This document shows, in pieces, positions 1-8,699 of a DNA stretch of 20,135 nucleotides. Below the pieces are notes generated by a model. The model saw only the letters and a program-made list of their open reading frames with translations, was not told the DNA's origin and did no database searches. Location of the stretch: contig CBDVBZ010000062.1 in NCBI GenBank assembly GCA_965372355.1, positions 1 to 20,135 of the forward strand, given 5' to 3'. Position 1 is the stretch's first letter, and each line of letters starts with the position of its first letter. Origin of the DNA: CBDVBZ01 sp965372355. GTDB lineage: Bacteria > Krumholzibacteriota > Krumholzibacteriia > WVZY01. Position numbers and translations under genes: made by a program.

Positions 1-1
1 T

Positions 2-1696
2 CTAGTCGTCCTCGTCTTCAACTTCTGAGATAGCGTGAAGCGCTTCCGCGAGGCGGGTGTGCTTGGCGGCGCGGCGCGTATAGTCGAGCTCATATCGAGC
101 GCCTTTGGCCTTGATCAGCGCGGCGAGTGAGCGCCGATCGCGAACGGGCCAGGATTCGAGATCGGGTATCAGGCAGAGGATCGGCGCCAGCTCACGCATC
201 CATTGCCTTTCCTGTGACGTCCATTCGGCATAGTCTTCGATGCCGAGGATTCGGATGAGCCGCCGGGTGCTGCCGCGCGCCGCCCGATCACGATCGCCGT
301 CAAAGCGTCCCGCGATATACCGCGTGGCCGCATGACTCAGGCTTTCGAAATCCAGCGAGCGGCACCTCCCCCGGGACATATCGAGATACGCCTCCGTAAA
401 CGAGAGTTTGCGTAGCGTTCGCATCGACGAACGGTACCCCTTCTTCGAGCGCATGATCTCCTCTTCCGCATGCGCCAGCGCTTCGACCTCGGGGTTTGTG
501 GCCCTGAAACCCATCTTGCGGTAGAACCAGAACGCGCCGCTCTTGAGGGCCTGCGGGTTGCCCTCCCCCATCCCGTACGACACGAGAAAAAAGTAGCGCA
601 CCGCCGCCAGGTTGTAGAGTGTTCGCATCAACTGCGCGTAGATGAAGCGGATCTCCCCGCCGCGGAACTCGGGAAACAGGTTGATCCCCATCTCACAGCA
701 CCCCTGAAAGACGCTCGCCGGCCCGTACGCGATCGGCACGCCGTTCTTCACGATCAGAAAAAAGAGGTCGCTCTCGAGCGTACTGCGCCATTCCGGCAGC
801 ATCCCCGCCAGGATCACCTGCAGCCCGCGCCCGCAATCGGCGACGGTGACATCATCGGGATTACCGTAGATCAGCGCGTGGATTTCCAGGTTGCGGCTGC
901 ACAGTGACCTGAGTGCGTCATCGAGCATCTTCCGTCCGGCGCGGGGCGAGAGCCTCCGGTGTCTCTTCAAAGGACGCGCGATCCTCGGTTTGAGGTTGAA
1001 GCGCTCGCGATCGACCGGTTTCTTTTGGTACGCGATACCATCCGACTCGAGACGCACTTCACAGCGGCCACTTCCCGGCACCTCGAGCCGATACAAAACC
1101 GGCACCTCGCAGATCTCGTATACGTGGACCTGCTGTGCCGGCGTCAGGGAGGACCGGCGAAAAAGCTGCAAAATCACCTCGAGATCGGTCTGGCCCGGGT
1201 TGGATTTGGCGTTCAGGAGCCAGTCCCTGAGCGTCGCGTACTCGTCTTCCAGCCCCCGCGATTCGGCCCGTCCCACCGCCAGATCGAGCCCCTCGAGGAG
1301 CAGCCCATCATCCTTGAACTCGTCCCACTCGATGTCGGCACAGCCGGGGTAGAGCTGCACCAGGCGCTGCAGCACCTCATACGAATAAGAGTATGCGTTG
1401 CAGCTCCCCGGGACACCGGTGTTCAACAGCGCTTCATGCCGCGAGTCGCCCTTTGTATAGGCGTCAACCACCTGCCTAAGTGTGTCGATCTGGGAATCAA
1501 CGGCACGCAACACGTCGGCGTTGTCGGGGTACGCCCGTATGAAATAGAGCGTGTCGTGAAGCCGGACAATCCGGTTCTTGGATAAACGTTGGGGATTCGC
1601 GGTTTCCCGGAGTAGTCGAAGTTTCCGCCTGGCCGCAGCACGGCCAAACGTACGGGAAACGGCGTACAGTTCGTCGACGGGATTCGAGGCTGTCAT
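2..1696 (-). CDS. GNAT-like protein of unknown function
   Basis: A complete 564-residue protein with its TAG stop at the window edge. The middle third looks like an acyl-CoA N-acetyltransferase fold. Around residues 315-405 a strand 'VPIAYGPASVFQG' is followed by 'GINLFPEFRGGEIRFIYAQ', which resembles GNAT motif A (V-x-P-x-x-RG-x-G), and later by 'GAFWFYRKMGFR', which resembles the motif B segment before a terminal GF. The glycine-rich CoA loop is not canonical, so acetyltransferase activity is inference. The N-terminal 200 and C-terminal 150 residues are charged and helical and I do not recognise them. There is no signal peptide or membrane segment, so it is probably cytoplasmic. The start is ATG 1696; no convincing Shine-Dalgarno lies before it. 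It is transcribed in the same direction as the cytochrome gene, whose stop is 98 bp upstream, but nothing shows a functional link. Confidence 0.75.
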   Translation of the reverse strand: MTASNPVDELYAVSRTFGRAAARRKLRLLRETANPQRLSKNRIVRLHDTLYFIRAYPDNADVLRAVDSQIDTLRQVVDAYTKGDSRHEALLNTGVPGSCNAYSYSYEVLQRLVQLYPGCADIEWDEFKDDGLLLEGLDLAVGRAESRGLEDEYATLRDWLLNAKSNPGQTDLEVILQLFRRSSLTPAQQVHVYEICEVPVLYRLEVPGSGRCEVRLESDGIAYQKKPVDRERFNLKPRIARPLKRHRRLSPRAGRKMLDDALRSLCSRNLEIHALIYGNPDDVTVADCGRGLQVILAGMLPEWRSTLESDLFFLIVKNGVPIAYGPASVFQGCCEMGINLFPEFRGGEIRFIYAQLMRTLYNLAAVRYFFLVSYGMGEGNPQALKSGAFWFYRKMGFRATNPEVEALAHAEEEIMRSKKGYRSSMRTLRKLSFTEAYLDMSRGRCRSLDFESLSHAATRYIAGRFDGDRDRAARGSTRRLIRILGIEDYAEWTSQERQWMRELAPILCLIPDLESWPVRDRRSLAALIKAKGARYELDYTRRAAKHTRLAEALHAISEVEDEDD

Positions 1697-1794
1697 GGTA
1701 TCAGCATACGAGAATATCTCGATCCTTCGTGGTACCTTCGAAATCCCGATGTAGAAAACACCCTCGTGCTCGGCGCGCTCTCGAAGATCACGCG

Positions 1795-4452
1795 TTACTT
1801 CAAGAATGTGGCTTTGCGTACCTCCTCGAACCCGTTCGCCCGCATCTTGATGAAATAGACGCCGGATGCCACATTCACTCCATTGTTATTTACGCCGTAC
1901 CACTCCACCCTTTGCACACCGGCCGGTCGCTCTCCGTCGACCAAAGTCCGTACCAGACGTCCCGCCGCGTCGTACACCTTTATCGATACCCGCTGACGCT
2001 CATTCAACGAGTAACGGATTGTCGTGGAAGGATTGAACGGATTCGGGTGGTTCTGATAGAGAGTGGTCTCGACCATCGGTGTGTCACCGATGCCAGTGGG
2101 GTCCTCGGAAATGTTGGTGAACTCCGTCACCATGATGACGGGTGCGCACCTGCCCTGGGCAACCCACGCGTTGTATAGGTCTATTCCAGCGCTGTTGGTC
2201 ACGTTCTCATCGCGGAGGAATTCGATATACTCCTTCGACGTCGTCTGGTAGTAGAGTATCGCCTCGACGAAGTTTGCATCGTGGGGTAGCAGGTATGTTG
2301 TTTCGTCCCAGTACTGGCCGTCGGCGTAGGAGTGAGCGACTACCGGTGATTGGATCGTCTCGAAAGCCGCATTGGTGAATCCTCTCGGCGGGATCCGGTT
2401 GTCCCCGTAAACCGTATCATTCAATATGAAGTGGAACGACACGCCGGCGGGGAGCCCAATGGCAGACGCAACCGCCGGTGAGAAACCGGGTTTGATCTGA
2501 TAGATCTTGATGTCGTCGTCTTTTGTCAGCACGCCCGTCGCCGCGTTGTACGCCCCGGATTCGTAGACCAGGTTGTTATCGATGTCATAAGCCTTCAAAT
2601 TGATCCAGGTTCTGCGGCCCTCGGGATACCCCGACGGAAGCTTGTGGCCGGTCTCGTTGGTGATCGTCACCGTGACCGATCGCCGGGCGCCTACCTGCCC
2701 GGGGGTCAGTGCCATTGTGGCGGCCAGCTGCAGCATGGAAATGGCCCTCTGCTTGCCTGCGTTCAGGCGTGCCGGGTCCACCTCACCGGGGAAATACGAC
2801 GGCAGGATGTCCGGGACAAAATGGTTGCCACCCGTCAGATCGTGCAGCCCCAAATCGTTGCGGACCGGTCCTCCTACCGCGCCCTTACCGCTGATATCCC
2901 GCATATGACAGTCCTGGCAGCTCGACACGATGCCGTCGGGTTTGGTGCCGGCGAACTGCGGCGCAAAGACGCCGCTCGTGGCGTACTCGCTCACCGACCA
3001 CTCGCTGAACGTCCGCTCGACCGGTGCCATATTGCGCCGATCCCCATCCGGGTGAGGCGTATCAAACGCGCTGAGCACGTAATCACCCGGAGTCGCGCCG
3101 GCCACATAAACCGGGTTGCTCACGTCGTGACAGGTAGCGCACAGGTCTGCCTCACGGTGAAACGGAGACTCGAGGAATGCGTGATCCGCCTGCGCGTCAC
3201 TGTACGGACCACGCCGTATCGGCGCTGAGTCGTTTACGAACCCGCCGTTAGCGGACGCGAGCGGTGGCCCGGTTGATAGCGAGTCGAGTACCGCCTCATC
3301 CTCCAGCGGGCTGACCCCAGGTTTGTATATCGGATCGACGATCCGGTGACACCAGTCGCAGGAAATGCCCTGACGATCTGTCTGCGTCAGCAATCCCCCT
3401 GCGGTGTCGACCGAGCGGCCTTCCAGCCAGCCCGACGGCGTATGACACCGCAAGCACAGGTCGCCGGAAGACGGTGCATCCTGCTCGGCAATCACCACGG
3501 TTGCCGTAAAAAGCGGGTCCCTCATGGCCTGCCCCATCATGCTACCCTTCCACACGTACCAGGGTTCGACCAATTGATTGTAATCGCCGTGGCACGTCTT
3601 GCAGTTGTCGTCCGGATCCTCGAACGTCCGCGCCTCGAAGGGCTGCGACCCGGGCAGGTCGATGTCGCGCATTGTCGTAGGCGCATAACCCGCCGGCCTT
3701 CCGGTGATCGAAAACACCGCGCTCCAGCCCGCGCCGTAGTTACCCGGGATATCGCGGGCAATGACCCGGATGATGTTGTTGGACGAACCCGGCCGGTTCG
3801 GCACGAACCAGTCGAAGCTACCGTCATTGGGTTCGTTCATACCCACGTGCTTGAATGTCACACCGTTGTCGCCGGAGTGATCGATATTGACAAACGCGAT
3901 GCCGTTGGCGTCCGTCGCCGTCCACGTGACCAACTGAGTCGTCATGGCGTTCCAGTTCTCTCCACCCGAGGGTGTCAATACGGTCACCACGGGCGGAGTG
4001 ACGTCACTCGAGCCGCTCGGCGTGAGATGGTCGCGGATGTGCTCTATATCGACGTTCACCACGAGAGTCGTGTCGCCCGCCGCCAAACCGGGGAATGTCG
4101 GTGTGTTCGGGAAGACGACACTTTCGATCTCGTGCAGACTGATGTACGCGTCGTTGTCCTGGTCGAAGCCGGCGACGGCCAGAATGGCGTCTTCGTTGCT
4201 GGGGGCGGAGACCAATGCGACCTCCACGGCCGAGCCGTACCAGTTGCGCGTTCCGCCGCCATCGAAGTCGAAGTGGCACACGCCACAATGCCCCGCGTTG
4301 CTGGGGAGGTCGTCGAGCCGCGTTCCTTCAGCGGATGTGTAAACATTAAAAAACGCTCGCCGAAACGGGTTGCGAGCGTGAATGTGAGATGCGATGAAAG
4401 AGACCAGTAAAACGGAGAATGCGATGATAGTAGTGGCACGTCGTACCAGCAT
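1795..4452 (-). CDS. Exported six-heme c-type cytochrome with C-terminal FlgD/sorting-like domain
   Basis: An 885-residue protein with an N-terminal signal peptide (residues 1-26, ending ASHIHA). Six CxxCH heme-attachment motifs are visible: CGVCH (56-60), CKTCH (284-288), CLRCH (333-337), CDWCH (365-369), CATCH (438-442) and CQDCH (512-516). An EF-hand-like loop, DQDNDAYISLHE (97-108), follows the first heme, and an Ig-like segment (about 150-250) separates heme 1 from the five-heme cluster. The last 80 residues contain NHPNPFNPSTTIRYSL and end in GVYFIKMRANG, a FlgD-Ig / type-A-sorting-like domain seen on secreted proteins of FCB-group phyla. A role in periplasmic or surface electron transfer is inferred from the hemes; substrate and partner are unknown. 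ATG 4452 follows AAGGAGG with 7 nt spacing, and a good promoter lies about 90 bp upstream. No maturation genes are nearby. Confidence 0.9.
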   Translation of the reverse strand: MLVRRATTIIAFSVLLVSFIASHIHARNPFRRAFFNVYTSAEGTRLDDLPSNAGHCGVCHFDFDGGGTRNWYGSAVEVALVSAPSNEDAILAVAGFDQDNDAYISLHEIESVVFPNTPTFPGLAAGDTTLVVNVDIEHIRDHLTPSGSSDVTPPVVTVLTPSGGENWNAMTTQLVTWTATDANGIAFVNIDHSGDNGVTFKHVGMNEPNDGSFDWFVPNRPGSSNNIIRVIARDIPGNYGAGWSAVFSITGRPAGYAPTTMRDIDLPGSQPFEARTFEDPDDNCKTCHGDYNQLVEPWYVWKGSMMGQAMRDPLFTATVVIAEQDAPSSGDLCLRCHTPSGWLEGRSVDTAGGLLTQTDRQGISCDWCHRIVDPIYKPGVSPLEDEAVLDSLSTGPPLASANGGFVNDSAPIRRGPYSDAQADHAFLESPFHREADLCATCHDVSNPVYVAGATPGDYVLSAFDTPHPDGDRRNMAPVERTFSEWSVSEYATSGVFAPQFAGTKPDGIVSSCQDCHMRDISGKGAVGGPVRNDLGLHDLTGGNHFVPDILPSYFPGEVDPARLNAGKQRAISMLQLAATMALTPGQVGARRSVTVTITNETGHKLPSGYPEGRRTWINLKAYDIDNNLVYESGAYNAATGVLTKDDDIKIYQIKPGFSPAVASAIGLPAGVSFHFILNDTVYGDNRIPPRGFTNAAFETIQSPVVAHSYADGQYWDETTYLLPHDANFVEAILYYQTTSKEYIEFLRDENVTNSAGIDLYNAWVAQGRCAPVIMVTEFTNISEDPTGIGDTPMVETTLYQNHPNPFNPSTTIRYSLNERQRVSIKVYDAAGRLVRTLVDGERPAGVQRVEWYGVNNNGVNVASGVYFIKMRANGFEEVRKATFLK

Positions 4453-4537
4453 CGGGGGCCCTCCTTACGGTTGAAGCAAGCACAAAGCCCATTGCTTAGG
4501 ACGAACAAACGGGGGAGTCGGTGTTGTGAGTTGCGTT

Positions 4538-4566
4538 ATTGTAACATCGGCAGGCTTTGGGCTCAA
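4538..4566 (-). promoter_or_regulatory. Sigma70-type promoter of the cytochrome gene
   Basis: On the minus strand a -35 box TTGAGC (4561-4566) and a -10 box TACAAT (4538-4543) are separated by exactly 17 bp. The predicted transcript has a leader of about 80 nt before the cytochrome start at 4452, with AAGGAGG close to the ATG. Consensus match and spacing are good; it has not been tested. Confidence 0.5.
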
Positions 4567-4695
4567 GTGATTATTTTCACAATACCTGCAATCGTGTTCG
4601 GCTGGACGGAAAACGAGTCTATGACAAAAAGCCTTGCAACCTGGCTCGGTGCAACGGGTTCACTTGCAGGGCGGAAATACATCTACCGCGCCTTT

Positions 4696-4893
4696 CTAGT
4701 CTCCTTGTCCTGCGTGGGTCATCAGCAGGTCCTCGAGCGTTTCCAGAAAGTCCTCGATGTCCTCCAGATCGATCGTCAGCGCCGGGTCAACCCTCAGCAC
4801 GTTGATCCCCGGCCGGCGCCCCACAACGTAGCCCCGGCGCACGAGTTCCCGGTGCACCTGGACCGTGAACGAGGCGTCCGCATCGTCCTTCAT
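4696..4893 (-). CDS. Short ORF like the C-terminal tail of a class III aminotransferase (probable gene remnant)
   Basis: A 65-residue reading frame. 'ELVRRGYVVGRRPG' followed by 'NVLRVDPALTI' and 'DIEDFLETLEDLL' matches the end of PLP-dependent class III aminotransferases (ornithine/putrescine/GABA type), where a strand 'NVLR..PpLTI' precedes the last helix. Those enzymes have about 400-450 residues. The PLP lysine and the whole catalytic domain are absent here, and no neighbouring frame supplies the preceding 'GLMIGVEL'-type segment. There is no Shine-Dalgarno before ATG 4893. The stretch from 4894 to the guaA stop at 5002 has no matching frame. It is most likely a decayed 3' end left after a rearrangement behind guaA; a small expressed protein is the alternative. 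Confidence 0.45.
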   Translation of the reverse strand: MKDDADASFTVQVHRELVRRGYVVGRRPGINVLRVDPALTIDLEDIEDFLETLEDLLMTHAGQGD

Positions 4894-5001
4894 GTCAGAG
4901 CATGAGCGCGTTGGCGGCGGAGCTGACCGCGAGGTCTTCGCCAGGTTCAGCGATATGACTTTTCTTTGCTTCGATTCTGTCCGGACTGCCCTGGAGGGCG
5001 A

Positions 5002-5961
5002 CTACACAGCCTCGATCGTCGACGGCGGCTTTGTCGCGAGGTTGTATGTGACGCTCACGATCCCGGGAACATCGCGGATGATCTCGCCGGCGAGCTTCTC
5101 CAGGGTCTCGAACGGGAGCCGCGTCGGCGTTGCGGTCCGCGCGTCGACACTATCCCAGCATCGCAACTCGATCTGTTGTCCAAAATCGCGCTTGCCGTCC
5201 CGCATACCGGTTACCCGGTCCTCGTGAAGGATCGCCATGTACTGAAACGCGCCTACGCCCTTGAGTGCGGGCTCGACAATCGCCGTGGCTTTGCGGACCG
5301 TCTCGATACGCTCCGGTGTCACTGCCCCGATCACGCGTGCGGAGAGCGCCGGACCCGGAAACGGTATGCGCTCGAACACCTCCGCCGGAAGCCCGAGAGC
5401 CTCACCGACCTTGCGGACGCCGTCCTTGCGGAGCTGGATAAGCGGTTCGAGAATGCGGTAGCCGAAGGCCTCCTGCGGGTCGATACCGATCTGCTCGAAG
5501 ACATTGTGCTGGCGTTTGATCCCCGCCACGGTCTCGTCGACATCCGTCAGGATGGTGCCCTGCAGAAGGAACTTCACGCCACTTTCTTTGACGATGCCGC
5601 CAAATATCTTTTTGTAAAAGGTCTGGGTAATGGCCTCGCGCTTCTCCTCCGGGTCCGTGACCCCCTCGAGCGCCTCGAAGAACTCCGTGCGCGCATCGAC
5701 GATCTCGACCGAAACATCGAGCGCCTCGAACCGCGCGGCAACCTGTTCCGCTTCCCGCTCACGCATGAGGCCGTTCTCGACAAAGATCGTCTTCAGACGG
5801 TTGCCCAGGGCCCGATGCCCGAGCATCGTGACCACGGACGAGTCCACACCCCCCGACAGCGCGTTGATCGCCATTCCATCACCGACCGCGCTCTTGATTT
5901 CCTGAACTTTCTCTTTGATAAAACCCTCTGCGTTGAGTTCCCTTGCGGTAATCTCCTCCAT
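5002..5961 (-). CDS. guaA: GMP synthase, ATP-pyrophosphatase subunit (stand-alone)
   Basis: A 319-residue protein covering only the synthetase half of GMP synthase. It adenylylates XMP and aminates it to GMP in purine synthesis, in the cytoplasm. The PP-loop SGGVDSS lies near residue 37-43, followed by the family signatures FVENGLMR, FLLQGTILTDV and RIPFPGPALSARV, and by the C-terminal dimerisation end 'TKPPSTIE'. The fused glutamine amidotransferase domain found in most bacterial GuaA proteins (about 520 residues) is missing, as in the archaeal two-subunit enzyme, so a separate glutaminase subunit would be needed; none is in the window. ATG 5961 is preferred, 9 nt after AGGAGGT. GTG 5964 directly before it would add one residue and cannot be excluded. 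The gene appears monocistronic. Confidence 0.93.
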   Translation of the reverse strand: MEEITARELNAEGFIKEKVQEIKSAVGDGMAINALSGGVDSSVVTMLGHRALGNRLKTIFVENGLMREREAEQVAARFEALDVSVEIVDARTEFFEALEGVTDPEEKREAITQTFYKKIFGGIVKESGVKFLLQGTILTDVDETVAGIKRQHNVFEQIGIDPQEAFGYRILEPLIQLRKDGVRKVGEALGLPAEVFERIPFPGPALSARVIGAVTPERIETVRKATAIVEPALKGVGAFQYMAILHEDRVTGMRDGKRDFGQQIELRCWDSVDARTATPTRLPFETLEKLAGEIIRDVPGIVSVTYNLATKPPSTIEAV

Positions 5962-6342
5962 CACGTAACAACCTCCTCATCAATGCTTCCCCTTGAACTA
6001 CTCCACGTTCTGTATGGGGCGCACACATCCGAATCCCCGATGCGGTGACAACTGCAGCGAATATGGGAGCGCCGCGGTGCTCATGATAGCACGCTGGAGG
6101 GGGCTGTCAAACGGAGGCCCGGGAGGGAGTGGAGGGAGACGTGTGCCGGACGCGGCGAGGTCGCCGACGACGGCCATAGCGGCAGGCACACCGCAAACGA
6201 CTCCGCGTGACACTGAGGCGCTAGACCTTGATCCGGGGCGCGACATCGCGTAAGATGTTGTGACGCTGACCTGACGGCAGCCCTTCCAGGACAAGCGTTA
6301 CATGCGCCACCGATAACAATCTGTTTAACAGGAGAATGACAT
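5962..6342. other. Divergent intergenic region between guaA and the 6343 gene
   Basis: 381 bp without a credible gene. It carries the guaA ribosome binding site (AGGAGGT at 5971-5977, minus strand) and the promoter and ribosome binding site of the rightward gene. The purine-rich stretch around 6090-6140 has no coding character. I see no riboswitch-like aptamer upstream of guaA. Confidence 0.5.
6228..6256 (+). promoter_or_regulatory. Sigma70-type promoter of the 6343 gene
   Basis: A -35 box TTGATC (6228-6233) and a -10 box TAAGAT (6251-6256) are 17 bp apart. A start near 6263 would give a leader of about 80 nt ending in AGGAG before ATG 6343. Confidence 0.45.
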
Positions 6343-7311
6343 ATGACGACGGACGCCGTGACGGGTAAAGGACCACTCTGGCTGTTGATCGAGGAGAAGA
6401 TCCTTGGGCTCACCGATCAGGATCTCCAGGAAAGCAGCCTGGAACGCACCATACATCAGATCGCGGAAGACCTCGATGGCACCGGTTACAATGTCTCGAA
6501 AGAGGCCGGGCACATGCTCCAGCTGAGATGGGCGGCCGCAGCGAGGATCAAGGTCGGACACCCCTTGATGAAGGATTTCAACGATGCCGTCACAGCGCTC
6601 AAACTCGAGGACGTGACCGATCCCTATGCGGCAACCGTGAAGCTCATCAGCGACGTCGGAGAGGCCTGGCCCAAACTCAAGGAATCCGACCGCAAACCGG
6701 ATGTTTTGCGGATCATCGAAAAGACCCGGCTCGACCTGCTTATTGCCAGGGCCAAGGAGCTGTCCGGCGAACCCGGCATCCGCTTCTTGATCGAGGAAGA
6801 CGTGACCAGTGGCGTGGTCGTCGAAGCACTGGGTATCTCGGAGGATGAGTTCGGCCGGGTGAACGCGGCGGTGGCAGCGGAGCGCGCGGAGAGGACGAGG
6901 GTCCAGGGGCTGGTCGAAGCGGCCGAGGGCAAATCCGAAGAGGACAAGGTCAAAGACCTCATCAACAATAACGTGGCGGACGACTTGATCGTCGAAATGG
7001 CGGGTGTGGGCAAGGACCTGGTCGACAAGGTCAAGGGATCGATGGAAGAGGAGCTCAAAGAAAAGGCGCGGCTGGCGGAAGAAGAAGAGGCTCGCAAAAA
7101 GAAAGAGGCCGAAGGACCCGCTCTGACAGACATCCCCGCGGATGAACTGCTCGAGTACATCGAGTCCGTTCGCGAGATCATGGAATTCTCGGATAAAGAG
7201 GATGAGATCCGGGCGATGTGCCAGCAAAGCTCCATTCCGCTATCCCTTGTGGATGTTGCCGTTTCGGAGCCTGCCAAACTGGACGAGTTGGAAGCTGGGG
7301 CGGGAGGATAG
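6343..7311 (+). CDS. Unrecognised helical-repeat protein
   Basis: A 322-residue, strongly charged, apparently all-helical protein that I cannot assign to a family. Three related segments of about 33 residues can be aligned by eye: 141-173 (SGEPGIRFLIEEDVTSG...), 198-230 (SEEDKVKDLINNNVADD...) and 283-315 (SDKEDEIRAMCQQSSIP...). Each has the pattern acidic start, I/V-x-x-L/M, then V-x-x-x-x-(V/I)-x-x-(A/M)-(G/V). Between the second and third repeat, residues 229-258 form a Glu/Lys/Arg-rich helix or coiled coil (EEELKEKARLAEEEEARKKK). There is no signal peptide or membrane segment, so it is probably cytoplasmic. The start ATG 6343 follows AGGAG with 8 nt spacing. Its stop is 6 bp from the stop of the convergent amidase gene. 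A scaffold or protein-binding role is only a guess. Confidence 0.8.
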   Translation: MTTDAVTGKGPLWLLIEEKILGLTDQDLQESSLERTIHQIAEDLDGTGYNVSKEAGHMLQLRWAAAARIKVGHPLMKDFNDAVTALKLEDVTDPYAATVKLISDVGEAWPKLKESDRKPDVLRIIEKTRLDLLIARAKELSGEPGIRFLIEEDVTSGVVVEALGISEDEFGRVNAAVAAERAERTRVQGLVEAAEGKSEEDKVKDLINNNVADDLIVEMAGVGKDLVDKVKGSMEEELKEKARLAEEEEARKKKEAEGPALTDIPADELLEYIESVREIMEFSDKEDEIRAMCQQSSIPLSLVDVAVSEPAKLDELEAGAGG

Positions 7312-7317
7312 GCTCTG

Positions 7318-8640
7318 TCAGCCTCTGGCTGGGAGAAAAACCAATACGCCCTTGGGTAGGCGTTTGAAGTCTCGCACCGCATCGCCGGCCACGATTCTCT
7401 TTTTGTTCGGGAAATAGTAGAGCGTGTCCCTCTTGTTGTAACTCGCGCCGGCGATTTTGCCGGCAGGTCTGCTGGCGGTCACCTTGTACGGTCCCCGATA
7501 ACCCACGATGATCCTCGTGTTCACCGGCAGCCCATCCCAGTCGGACACTTGCCTGCCGTGCGCCACGCGCCCCCGGGGAAAGAAGTAGAACGTCGTCGCC
7601 TTGTTGTAATCGAGGCCCGCGATATCCCATGCCGTGTATCCGTTGGACACGCTTTTGACCGGTCCCCGGCTCTTGTCCGCCTTGGCGCCCTCTTCCAGAT
7701 TCAACAGGACCACCGTGTTCTTCGGGATACGGTTCCACCCGATCCGCTTTTCGACCTGGTCACCGGGCACGGTCTTGCCGTTCGGCAGCCGGTAGAGCGT
7801 CCTCGGAGAATCGTATTCCTCGCCCGCGATTCGCCACGCCGTGTTCGTGCCGGAGATCACGTTGGTACTCGTCCTCCTCGGCGAGGTCGTACGGGGGGAG
7901 TAATAGATCGCTGCGAGCTCCGTGTCTGGCACGAGACGGCCGGCCTTCACATCCGGGTCAAAAGGCCATGTCGAGGCGAGACCCGCCTTGTGCCAGTCGA
8001 AGTTCTTTGCACAGCGCTTGCGGCCCCGATGGTTTTTCTTGACCCAGCGGTTGGGTGTGCCGTAGGCCACCTGGCTGTGGGTGAGGACGGCGCTGTCATC
8101 GAGGTCGTAGATCCCTCGCAGGATATCGATCAGAAGCCCAACGGAACGGTACTGTTTCTCGGTGATCGTCCCGTAATGGTATCCGACGAGCTCAATGCCT
8201 ATCGAGTACTTGCTGATCCACGTCTGCCCGTTCCACATGCTCCGCCCGGCGTGGTCCGCAATGTATCGCTTGTCCAGTATGCGGTAGACGCGCCCATCCC
8301 TCGCGATCACGTAGTGGGCGTGGCCTCCCTTGGTCCGGTACCTTCGCAGTTGTTTTCCCCTGGAAACTGTGTTTAGCGTCCCGCTGAGACCACCTTCCGA
8401 TGTGTGGACGATGATGTACCGGGTTTTTGCCCGCGTTTTTTTCTTATACCTGGGATTGAGCTTCGACCGTCTGTCGACAATGGATCTCTGGAAGGCCTGT
8501 TTTTCCGCCCGGGTGAAGGCCCACGCCGTATCGAAAGCGCCTGCACAAACGACCGTTATGGCGGCGATAACCACGACGAGTCGCAATCGGGCGATGAATC
8601 GTATCGTCCGGGAGCGGGCTGCAACCTGTGGATAAGTCAT
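7318..8640 (-). CDS. Secreted N-acetylmuramoyl-L-alanine amidase (amidase_2 / PGRP fold) with LysM-like repeats
   Basis: A 440-residue protein from ATG 8640. Residues 1-42 form a signal peptide (basic start, then LVVVIAAITVVCAGA, ending DTAWA). The amidase domain spans about 70-232 and should cut the amide bond between MurNAc and the stem peptide in the cell wall. Zinc ligands are probably H79 (IIVHTSEG), H188 (VLTHSQV) and C210 (RKRCAKNFDW), as in T7 lysozyme-type enzymes, with the conserved E150 in SIGIELVG. The C-terminal 200 residues hold three repeats of about 55-60 residues (T-A-W-x-I-A-x-x-Y, then LYxxPNG, then V-(L/I)-(L/V)), which look like divergent LysM wall-binding modules. In-frame upstream codons reach 8805, but that extension runs through the repeat region before the signal peptide and is unlikely to be translated. 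No clear Shine-Dalgarno is seen. Confidence 0.85.
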   Translation of the reverse strand: MTYPQVAARSRTIRFIARLRLVVVIAAITVVCAGAFDTAWAFTRAEKQAFQRSIVDRRSKLNPRYKKKTRAKTRYIIVHTSEGGLSGTLNTVSRGKQLRRYRTKGGHAHYVIARDGRVYRILDKRYIADHAGRSMWNGQTWISKYSIGIELVGYHYGTITEKQYRSVGLLIDILRGIYDLDDSAVLTHSQVAYGTPNRWVKKNHRGRKRCAKNFDWHKAGLASTWPFDPDVKAGRLVPDTELAAIYYSPRTTSPRRTSTNVISGTNTAWRIAGEEYDSPRTLYRLPNGKTVPGDQVEKRIGWNRIPKNTVVLLNLEEGAKADKSRGPVKSVSNGYTAWDIAGLDYNKATTFYFFPRGRVAHGRQVSDWDGLPVNTRIIVGYRGPYKVTASRPAGKIAGASYNKRDTLYYFPNKKRIVAGDAVRDFKRLPKGVLVFLPARG

Positions 8641-8699
8641 GGGATGTAAAAATAGACCTGTCTCGGGCACCGCGTCAATAACAACCCTTGGGTGCTCGA

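Noticed and set aside
3346..4410. 354-codon open frame antisense to the cytochrome
   Set aside because: Lies opposite clear CxxCH and signal-peptide coding sequence; no homology or start signal.
4966..6048. 360-codon open frame antisense to guaA
   Set aside because: Lies opposite an unmistakable GMP synthase and shows no domain of its own.
7312..7317. Shared bidirectional terminator between the convergent genes at 7311 and 7318
   Set aside because: Only 6 bp separate the stops, and no inverted repeat with a T-tract is visible across the junction.
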